DNA from: Acidobacteriota bacterium
GTDB taxonomy: Bacteria; Acidobacteriota; Terriglobia; Acidiferrales; UBA7541
Assembly: GCA_003153585.1 (NCBI GenBank)
Contig: PLZZ01000089.1
Coordinates: forward strand, 18,759-24,435
Length of the DNA stretch: 5,677 bases
Direction: 5' to 3'
Positions 1 through 5,312 of the stretch are shown here, piece after piece. The notes below the pieces were generated by a model. That model did no database searches. It was not told the DNA's origin and saw nothing but the letters and a program-made list of their open reading frames with translations. Position 1 is the first letter of the stretch. Every line of letters starts with the position of its first letter. Both the position numbers and the translations under genes were made by a program.

Positions 1-1281
1 GTGGGCTCCGCTGTTCTCGTCCCCTTGGTAGTCTTGCCTGTCGGCAAATTAACTCGCAAAATTCGCCGCTCTACTGAAAAGAGCCGCTCCCGCCTTGCCG
101 ATCTCAGTCAAATCCTTCAGGAGACAATCAGCGGTAACCGCGTGGTCAAGGCGTTCGGGATGGAAGGCTTCGAAATTCGGAAATTCCATGGCGCCGCCAG
201 AAGCTTGCGGCGGGAAAACATGCGCTGGATTCGAGCTATGGCAGCCACAGGACCCATCATGGACGTCCTAGGCGCGGTAGTAGTGGCGATGATCCTTTTT
301 TTTGCGCGCGGTGAAATCAAGGCCGGTCGCATGACGGTAGGTTTATTTGGCGCGTTTACGTTCGCGCTGTTCAAAGCCTACGAACCCATCAAGCGCATCG
401 GCAACATTTATCAGCTTTTCGTTCAAGCGCTGGGAACTTCCGCGCAGGTATTCAGACTTCTCGATTTGCCCGAAGAAAAACTCGATATGCAAGACGCGAA
501 GGTGTTGCCGCGTCTCTCGCAATATGTTGAATTCGACGACGCCAGTTTCATGTACGACGACGGCGAGACTCCCACTCTCCGAAATCTCAAGTTGAAGATT
601 CCAGCCGGGGCCGTGGTTGCCATTGTTGGATCGAGCGGCGCCGGCAAGACCACGCTGGTCAACCTTCTCCCGCGTTTCTATGCCGCGACTTCAGGTTCGG
701 TGCGCATTGACGGCCACGATGTTCGCGAGGTCACTTTGCGCTCTCTGCGCGAGCAGATGGCGATCGTGACGCAAGAGACGATCCTCTTTAACGACACGAT
801 CTGGAACAACCTGTGTTACGGCCGGCCCAATATGCCCGAAGAAAAAGTGATTGCTGCGGCCAAGGCCGCGCTCGCGCACGATTTCATTTTGCAGATGCCC
901 GCGGGATATCAGACTCTGATCGGCGACCGCGGCCAAAGACTCTCCGGCGGCCAACGCCAGCGGCTTGCCATCGCCCGCGCGCTCCTGAAAGACGCTCCGA
1001 TTTTGATTCTGGATGAAGCCACCTCCGAGCTCGACTCGGAATCCGAAATGCTGGTCCAGGACGCTCTGAACAATCTGATGACCGGCCGCACCGTATTCGT
1101 GATCGCCCACCGGCTTTCAACTATTCGTCGCGCGGACTTGATTGCTGTGCTGGAAGGCGGCACAATCCGTGAGCTCGGTACGCACGAAGAACTTCTTGCT
1201 CGTGGCGGCGTGTATGCGCGCCTTTACGAGATTCAATTCCGCGACGTCGATACTGTGACGCGAGCTGCAGTTCCGGAATGA
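1..1281 (+). CDS. MsbA-type ABC exporter half-transporter, C-terminal part (5' truncated by window edge)
   Basis: This is the last 426 residues of a fused permease-ATPase of the ABCB/MsbA type, which exports lipids or other hydrophobic substrates across the inner membrane as a homodimer. MsbA itself is about 580 residues, so roughly 150-170 residues (TM1 to most of TM4) lie upstream of the window; the GTG at base 1 is probably an internal Val codon. Seen in order: the end of TM4 and an intracellular coupling region (about 1-75), TM5 (84-102), TM6 (about 112-130), A-loop Tyr185, Walker A GSSGAGKT (210-217), Q-loop Gln258, signature LSGGQ (314-318), Walker B ILILDEA with D338 and catalytic E339, D-loop SELD (342-345) and switch His370. 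All ATPase motifs are intact, so it should be active. The substrate cannot be read from this part; lipid A or another lipid is the family default, not a demonstrated role. The stop codon overlaps the yicC start. Confidence 0.93.
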   Translation: MGSAVLVPLVVLPVGKLTRKIRRSTEKSRSRLADLSQILQETISGNRVVKAFGMEGFEIRKFHGAARSLRRENMRWIRAMAATGPIMDVLGAVVVAMILFFARGEIKAGRMTVGLFGAFTFALFKAYEPIKRIGNIYQLFVQALGTSAQVFRLLDLPEEKLDMQDAKVLPRLSQYVEFDDASFMYDDGETPTLRNLKLKIPAGAVVAIVGSSGAGKTTLVNLLPRFYAATSGSVRIDGHDVREVTLRSLREQMAIVTQETILFNDTIWNNLCYGRPNMPEEKVIAAAKAALAHDFILQMPAGYQTLIGDRGQRLSGGQRQRLAIARALLKDAPILILDEATSELDSESEMLVQDALNNLMTGRTVFVIAHRLSTIRRADLIAVLEGGTIRELGTHEELLARGGVYARLYEIQFRDVDTVTRAAVPE

Positions 1282-2234
1282 CAATGACTGGCGCAAGTTC
1301 ACAACCCATTTCCGCGCAACCTTTGAAACCCGCCACGGCGGGCTTGAAGTCTATGACCGGCTACGCCCAGGCCCGTGCGGTGGAAAACGGCTGGAGCCTG
1401 CGCGTAACAATCCGGAGTGTGAATCACCGTTTTCTTGATTTGCACTTGCGCACGCCTGACGGTTTCGAACCGCTTGAGCCGCGCATTCGCCAATTGATAC
1501 GTGAGCGCATCCGGCGCGGCCATTTGGATGTCACCGTGTATTACGATCTGTCCGGACCTTCCGCAGTCGGTGTGAATCACGATGTTGCAGCGGCGTATCT
1601 TCAGGAAGCGAACGCGCTGAGAAAGCAATTCGGACTCCAGTCGGAGCCGGATGTCGCCTCCATCATGCGATTGCCAGGGGTGGTAGGATCGGCCGCACCA
1701 TCACTGGAAAGCGGGCTCGAACGGCTTGAAATGGTAGTGTCGCGTTGCATGATCGAGTCACTCGACAAGCTTGACCGCATGCGCGCGGACGAAGCGAACC
1801 ATTTGCGCCAGGAAATGTCTGCGAGGCTTAAAAGCATTGCAGCCATGACCTCGAGTGTCGCCACGCTGGCCGAACGCGCGCGGCCGGCATTCGCAAAACG
1901 CCTGGAGGCACGCTTGCAGGAGCTTCTCGGGGGAACGCAGCTTGATCCCGCTCGCTTGGCGCAGGAAGCTGCAATGGCTGCCGAGCGCAGCGATGTTTCC
2001 GAGGAGCTGGCGCGTTTGCATAGTCACGTGCAACAATTCGAAAGCTTGCTGGTCACTTCCTCGGACGTAGGCAAGAAATTGGATTTCCTGCTGCAGGAAA
2101 TGCAGCGGGAAGCCAACACTTTGCTTTCGAAGACTCCCGGAAATGAAGCCGAGGGCCTTGAAATCACGCGGTTCGCGCTGGAGATCAAGTCCGAGATCGA
2201 AAAGGTACGCGAACAAGTGCAGAACATAGAATGA
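1278..2234 (+). CDS. yicC: YicC/YloC-family endoribonuclease
   Basis: A 318-residue member of the YicC/YloC family, cytoplasmic proteins reported to act as endoribonucleases (E. coli YicC is linked to small-RNA turnover). The N-terminal domain opens with the hallmark SMTGYAQA (from residue 25) and continues with a conserved RSVNHRFLDLHLR stretch. The C-terminal domain has the family blocks RLAQEAAMAAERSDVSEEL, then DFLLQEMQREANTLLSK (D269, E274, E278, N280), and ends in the typical KVREQVQNIE. The start at 1278 overlaps the exporter stop as ATGA, suggesting translational coupling. An ATG at 1284 has a GGA six bases upstream and is an equally plausible start. Either leaves about 22-24 residues ahead of SMTGYA, whereas many homologues start 3-4 residues before it; an in-frame TTG at 1344 would match that length but lacks a good ribosome binding site. 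Family assignment is secure; the exact start is not. Confidence 0.95.
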   Translation: MTMTGASSQPISAQPLKPATAGLKSMTGYAQARAVENGWSLRVTIRSVNHRFLDLHLRTPDGFEPLEPRIRQLIRERIRRGHLDVTVYYDLSGPSAVGVNHDVAAAYLQEANALRKQFGLQSEPDVASIMRLPGVVGSAAPSLESGLERLEMVVSRCMIESLDKLDRMRADEANHLRQEMSARLKSIAAMTSSVATLAERARPAFAKRLEARLQELLGGTQLDPARLAQEAAMAAERSDVSEELARLHSHVQQFESLLVTSSDVGKKLDFLLQEMQREANTLLSKTPGNEAEGLEITRFALEIKSEIEKVREQVQNIE

Positions 2235-2851
2235 GCAAATCGGAGCCGTTGGTGCTCATCGTCTCGGGGCCGTCGGGTTCGGGGAAGTCCACCCTGGTGG
2301 AAAAGATTTTGCAGTTGCCGGGCACCATGCTGTCTGTTTCGTGCACTACGCGCATGCCGCGCAAGACGGAGAGCGAAGGCAAGTGGTACAATTTCGTCTC
2401 CGAGCCTGAATTCCAGCAGATGGTCGAGCGGGGCGATTTTCTGGAATACGCGCAGGTATTTGGAAAGAACTGGTACGGTACGCCGCGGAACTCGCTGAAC
2501 CAAGCGCAGGCGCAAAAAAAAGACCTGGTTCTCGAAATTGACGTCCAGGGAGCTTTGCAGGTAAAGCAGAAGCTGCCCGGCGCTGTCGCGGTGTTTGTCC
2601 TGCCGCCTTCTCGATCGGAGCTCGAACATCGCATCCGGGCGCGCGGGCAGGATTCGGAAGATGAAATTCGCCGGCGGCTCGAGCGCGCGCGCCAGGAAAT
2701 GCTGAACTACAGCAGCTACGATTTCGCCATTATCAATGACGATCTGGAACGTGCCGGAACTGAAGTGCAGGCGATAGCGCTCGGGTCGCGATGCCGGGTG
2801 CCGCGCAACGAAGAACGAATTCGCGAAATTCTGAATTCCTTTGGAGGCTGA
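2231..2851 (+). CDS. gmk: Guanylate kinase
   Basis: Phosphorylates GMP (and dGMP) with ATP to GDP, an essential cytoplasmic step of guanine nucleotide synthesis and recycling. At 206 residues it has the usual length. The P-loop GPSGSGKST is at 13-21. The GMP-binding residues known from yeast guanylate kinase can be placed: S37, R41, R44 (in SCTTRMPR), Y53, E72, Y82, T84 and D104 (in EIDVQGA). The lid has RIRARGQ and RRRLERARQE, followed by the YDFAIINDDLE block near the C-terminus. Two mild departures from the common pattern are KTESEG where PGExxG is usual (45-50), and one extra residue in VFGKNWYGT compared with VHGNYYGT-type sequences. The start codon forms an ATGA overlap with the yicC stop and has only a weak ribosome binding site, so translation is probably coupled. 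An eight-A run (2514-2521) lies inside the gene. Confidence 0.98.
   Translation: MSKSEPLVLIVSGPSGSGKSTLVEKILQLPGTMLSVSCTTRMPRKTESEGKWYNFVSEPEFQQMVERGDFLEYAQVFGKNWYGTPRNSLNQAQAQKKDLVLEIDVQGALQVKQKLPGAVAVFVLPPSRSELEHRIRARGQDSEDEIRRRLERARQEMLNYSSYDFAIINDDLERAGTEVQAIALGSRCRVPRNEERIREILNSFGG
2843..2847 (+). promoter_or_regulatory. Ribosome binding site of rpoZ inside the gmk 3' end
   Basis: GGAGG, 11 nt before the ATG at 2859. It decides the rpoZ start: the longer in-frame TTG at 2841 has no site upstream and would place six residues ahead of the family's usual N-terminus. The spacing is slightly long. Confidence 0.7.
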
Positions 2852-2858
2852 TCTGATC

Positions 2859-3083
2859 ATGGCCGTGTTAAGAGATCCACCGGAGAGCCAGTTTGCCTAT
2901 GTGGTTGTCGTCGCGCGCCGCGCCCGTCAATTGATGATCGGCGGGCGGCCGATGGTTGACAACCCGCGATCCCGCAAGACAACCCGTATTGCCGAAGAAG
3001 AACTGCTGAAAGGCCTGCTCGAATATGAAGCCAAGGAACTGAGTGGCGAGCCTGAAGACAAGGATGGAAAGCGTCGGAAGTAG
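2859..3083 (+). CDS. rpoZ: DNA-directed RNA polymerase omega subunit
   Basis: A 74-residue omega subunit, which binds the beta' subunit and helps assemble and stabilise RNA polymerase. The core fold is recognisable: a SQFAYVVVVARRARQL helix (10-25), the GGRPMV turn (28-33), a basic PRSRKTTRIA segment (36-45) and the AEEELLKGLLEY helix (45-56), followed by a charged tail ending KRRK. The length is within the normal 65-100 range. The start is chosen at ATG 2859 because it follows GGAGG and gives the expected short N-terminus. It lies 7 nt after gmk, the same neighbour as in E. coli (gmk-rpoZ-spoT) and B. subtilis (gmk-rpoZ-coaBC), which strongly supports the call. In E. coli, omega contributes to a ppGpp site through an N-terminal MAR motif; this protein begins MAVLRD, so that contact cannot be assumed here. 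Confidence 0.93.
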   Translation: MAVLRDPPESQFAYVVVVARRARQLMIGGRPMVDNPRSRKTTRIAEEELLKGLLEYEAKELSGEPEDKDGKRRK

Positions 3084-3099
3084 CCACCGCCGCGTCTAG

Positions 3100-4308
3100 A
3101 TGAAGATCGCGCTTGGCGTTACCGGAGGCGTAGCAGCTTACAAGGCGGCGGAGCTGGTTCGCCGCCTGCAGCAGGAAAAGCTGGACGTGCAGGTGGTAAT
3201 GACGCGTTCGGCGCAGGAATTCATCACCCCTCTTACCTTTGCTGCATTGACCGGCCAAAAAGTAATCACCGATATGTTCACCGAGCCCAGCTCTGCGCCG
3301 GCCAATGTGGAGAGCGCAATCGAGCATATCGCCGTAGCCCAGCGAATTGACTTGCTGCTGGTTGCGCCCGCCACCGCGGACATCCTCGGGAAATTCGCCC
3401 ACGGCATAGCCCAAGATTTTCTTTCGACCCTTTACCTCGCCACCAAAGCTCCCGTTGTCGTTGCGCCCGCGATGAACGTCAATATGTGGGAACACGAAGC
3501 CACCCAGCGGAATATCGCAACCCTGCGGGAGCGCGGAGTTCATGTCGTGGACCCCGATGAGGGATACCTGGCTTGCGGCATGACGGGTTCCGGCCGTCTC
3601 GCCTCAACCGAAACGATCGCCAAGAAAGTTTGCGACGTGCTGGGTCTTCGTCACGACTTGAGCGGGCAAACAATTCTCATCACCGCCGGCCCCACTTGCG
3701 AGGATATCGATCCGGTGCGGTTTCTCACCAATCGCTCGTCCGGCAAAATGGGTTACGCGCTGGCGGAAGCTGCGAATCGCCGGGGCGCTCATGTCGTACT
3801 GGTAAGCGGGCCGACCGATCTAAAAATTCCGGACGGCGTGGATTGGGTTCCGGTGCGTGCGACTGAGGAGATGCACCGCGCTGTTCGCGAACGTGCAGCA
3901 AGCGCCCAGGTCGTGATTATGGCTGCAGCCGTATCAGATTATCGCCCGGCCGCGCAGCACGATAAGAAACTCAAGCGCAACGAAGGATCGTTCACCCTCG
4001 AACTGGAACCCACGCCGGATATCCTTGCCGAGTTGGGTCGCGAAAAGCATGGGCAGATTCTAGTGGGCTTTGCCGCTGAAACGCACGCGGTCGCGGAAAG
4101 CGCCCGCGGAAAACTTGCGCGCAAGGGCGCGGACATGATCGTCGCCAACGACGTGACCCAGGAAGGCGCGGGATTCGATACGGATACCAACATCGTCACG
4201 TTCTATCTCCGCGATGGTCGCGAAATTTCCCTGCCTAAGATCAGCAAGTTTGAAGTTGCGAATCAAATCCTCGATCGCGTCCTCGAAATTCAAAAGCATT
4301 CGAAGTAA
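3100..4308 (+). CDS. coaBC: Bifunctional phosphopantothenoylcysteine decarboxylase / phosphopantothenate-cysteine ligase
   Basis: Catalyses two successive steps of coenzyme A synthesis: CTP-dependent joining of 4'-phosphopantothenate to cysteine (CoaB), then FMN-dependent decarboxylation to 4'-phosphopantetheine (CoaC). The CoaC half (about 1-185) has the flavin-binding GVTGGVAAYKAAELVRRL, catalytic His76, PATAD (90-94), PAMN with Asn126, and the substrate-lid Cys159 in LACGMTGSGR; these match E. coli H75, N125 and C158 with a one-residue shift. The CoaB half (about 188-402) has TAGPTCEDIDPVRFLTN with Asn211 (E. coli N210), SSGKMGYA, AAAVSDYRPA (275-284), the KLKR lysine loop (290-293) and GFAAET. 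At 402 residues it is full length. The start is fixed because an in-frame TAG (3097-3099) directly precedes the ATG. No Shine-Dalgarno sequence is visible in the 16-nt gap after rpoZ, so translation may depend on reinitiation. Confidence 0.98.
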   Translation: MKIALGVTGGVAAYKAAELVRRLQQEKLDVQVVMTRSAQEFITPLTFAALTGQKVITDMFTEPSSAPANVESAIEHIAVAQRIDLLLVAPATADILGKFAHGIAQDFLSTLYLATKAPVVVAPAMNVNMWEHEATQRNIATLRERGVHVVDPDEGYLACGMTGSGRLASTETIAKKVCDVLGLRHDLSGQTILITAGPTCEDIDPVRFLTNRSSGKMGYALAEAANRRGAHVVLVSGPTDLKIPDGVDWVPVRATEEMHRAVRERAASAQVVIMAAAVSDYRPAAQHDKKLKRNEGSFTLELEPTPDILAELGREKHGQILVGFAAETHAVAESARGKLARKGADMIVANDVTQEGAGFDTDTNIVTFYLRDGREISLPKISKFEVANQILDRVLEIQKHSK

Positions 4309-4374
4309 GACCTGCTTTTTCCTCCCGCATACAGCTGTAGATCCTCTTTCCTTGCGCTGCGCAACGCGAACGGC

Positions 4375-4383
4375 TGTGATAAA
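4375..4383 (+). promoter_or_regulatory. Candidate extended -10 promoter element
   Basis: TGT followed by GATAAA (4 of 6 matches to TATAAT) forms an extended -10 of the TGn type. Transcription would start near 4390, leaving a leader of about 29 nt that contains the glycosylase ribosome binding site. The TTGCGC at 4352-4357 is a poor -35 and lies 20 nt from GATAAA, so this would have to work as an extended -10 promoter without a good -35. Confidence 0.3.
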
Positions 4384-4407
4384 GTCTCTCCGTTCAATCG
4401 CAAAATT

Positions 4408-4413
4408 GGGAGG
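4408..4413 (+). promoter_or_regulatory. Ribosome binding site of the glycosylase gene
   Basis: GGGAGG, five bases before a TTG at 4419. It is the clearest Shine-Dalgarno sequence in the window and is the reason for choosing a TTG start over the internal ATG at 4524. Confidence 0.75.
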
Positions 4414-4418
4414 ACTCG

Positions 4419-5291
4419 TTGGAACCTGGCAATCGTGCGCGTGTAGAAGCGTGGCTTCGCTACGGCAGTGATCTAGGTCTCGGCCCGTACTATCGCGACC
4501 GCGCCGTTCCCGAAACGGCTGTAATGGCGACACCCGGCGCCGGTGTTGAATCGCTGGATCAACCGTCTCAGGCAATGGCCGCTGCTGCTGGGCAAACCGA
4601 TGCTGGTTCTACCGTCGCTTTTTCGCAGCCTCCAGTTTCGCCCGCGGCATCGGTTTCTCTGCGCTCTTCTCCTGCGGTTTCTCTAGCGCAGGAGCCGTCC
4701 CTCTTTGAAGCTAGCGATCGAATCGAAGGCGACACTCTCGGTCTCATCAGAGAAACCATTGGCGATTGCACTCGCTGCAAGTTGCACAAAGGCCGCACGA
4801 ATATCGTTTTCGGAGTGGGCAGCATGAAAGCGCAGTTGGTTTTCGTCGGCGAGGGCCCCGGCCGCGATGAAGACATCAAAGGCGAGCCCTTCGTGGGACG
4901 CGCGGGAAAACTGCTTACGCAGATGATCGAGGCCATGGGCCTGCGCCGCGAGGATGTTTACATCTGCAACGTGGTGAAATGCCGCCCGCCCGAGAACCGC
5001 CTGCCGGAGAAAGATGAAATCACAACTTGCTCTCCGTTTCTTTTTCGGCAGATTGACGTGATTCGCCCGAAAGTGATTTGCTGCCTCGGAAGCTGCGCCT
5101 CCCAAACGCTGTTGCAAACAACCCAGGGCATTTCCCGCTTCCGCGGCGAGTGGTTCGATTTCCGCGGCTCGAAACTTATCGCCACATACCATCCTGCTTA
5201 TTTGCTTCGAAATCCGAACGCGAAGGGCGAAGTCTGGAAGGATTTGCAAAAAGTAATGGCCGTCCTCGGTCTGCAGCCGAAACGCAAATAG
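4419..5291 (+). CDS. udg: Uracil-DNA glycosylase, family 4 (4Fe-4S), with N-terminal extension
   Basis: Removes uracil from DNA, the first step of base excision repair after cytosine deamination or dUMP incorporation. The catalytic domain (about 100-290) shows the family-4 signature: iron-sulfur cysteines C117 and C120 (CTRC), C188 and C204 (a C-x15-C spacing), motif 1 GEGPGRDEDIKGEPFVGRAG (144-163), KCRPPENR (187-194), and motif 2 YHPAYLLRNP with His258. All four cluster ligands are present, so it should be active. The domain alone matches the usual 190-220 residues; the protein has about 100 more at the N-terminus. Of these, residues 6-28 look like a short helical region (RARVEAWLRYGSDLGLGPYY), and about 36-98 is an Ala/Ser/Pro/Gln-rich, probably disordered linker. 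The TTG start rests on the GGGAGG five bases upstream; starting at Met36 would delete the helical part. Its own promoter is possible in the preceding gap. Confidence 0.93.
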   Translation: MEPGNRARVEAWLRYGSDLGLGPYYRDRAVPETAVMATPGAGVESLDQPSQAMAAAAGQTDAGSTVAFSQPPVSPAASVSLRSSPAVSLAQEPSLFEASDRIEGDTLGLIRETIGDCTRCKLHKGRTNIVFGVGSMKAQLVFVGEGPGRDEDIKGEPFVGRAGKLLTQMIEAMGLRREDVYICNVVKCRPPENRLPEKDEITTCSPFLFRQIDVIRPKVICCLGSCASQTLLQTTQGISRFRGEWFDFRGSKLIATYHPAYLLRNPNAKGEVWKDLQKVMAVLGLQPKRK

Positions 5292-5302
5292 CCTGCCGTA
5301 GC

Positions 5303-5306
5303 GGAG
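5303..5306 (+). promoter_or_regulatory. Ribosome binding site of the DMT transporter gene
   Basis: GGAG within GCGGAG, six bases before the TTG at 5313. It supports a TTG start; no ATG or GTG lies in frame between the glycosylase stop and this codon. Confidence 0.6.
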
Positions 5307-5312
5307 AATTCG

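Larger units (their letters stand above)
4309..4418 (+). promoter_or_regulatory. Intergenic regulatory region upstream of the uracil-DNA glycosylase gene
   Basis: This 110-nt gap is the only sizeable non-coding stretch. It is pyrimidine-rich at its left end. It holds the palindrome TACAGCTGTA (4330-4339), the inverted repeat TTGCGC-T-GCGCAA (4352-4364), the inverted repeat GAACGG (4368-4373) / CCGTTC (4390-4395), a candidate extended -10 between those arms, and a strong ribosome binding site. None of these is individually beyond chance. Their clustering in the one gap suggests a regulated promoter, but this is inference. Confidence 0.4.

Noticed and set aside
296..303. Run of eight T in the exporter TM5 coding region
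   Set aside because: Encodes Leu-Phe-Phe in a hydrophobic helix and the frame is intact; ordinary for membrane segments.
2024..2860. Long open frame on the minus strand (278 codons) opposite yicC and gmk
   Set aside because: It lies antisense to two well-supported conserved genes, its translation shows no recognisable motif, and GC-rich coding DNA commonly opens such frames.
2857..3543. Minus-strand open frame of 228 codons opposite rpoZ and the CoaC half
   Set aside because: The opposite strand encodes rpoZ and coaBC with intact active-site residues; the antisense translation has no family resemblance.
4292..4320. Possible terminator after coaBC: AAAAGCA (4292-4298) pairs with TGCTTTT (4313-4319), followed by another T
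   Set aside because: The stem has only two G-C pairs and a 14-nt loop, so it would be weak, and it overlaps the coaBC stop codon. Not convincing as a rho-independent terminator.
4369..4522. Nine-base direct repeat AACGGCTGT at 4369-4377 and 4514-4522
   Set aside because: Repeats of this length are expected many times by chance in a window this size.
4534..4543. GC palindrome CCGGCGCCGG in the glycosylase linker coding region
   Set aside because: It is explained by Gly/Ala/Pro codons in a low-complexity, GC-rich segment.
4060..4575. Minus-strand open frame of 171 codons spanning the coaBC end, the gap and the glycosylase start
   Set aside because: It crosses the candidate promoter region but has no recognisable protein features, and most of it is antisense to conserved coding sequence.
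4683..5249. Minus-strand open frame of 188 codons opposite the glycosylase
   Set aside because: It mirrors the catalytic domain of the glycosylase and looks like a coding shadow.
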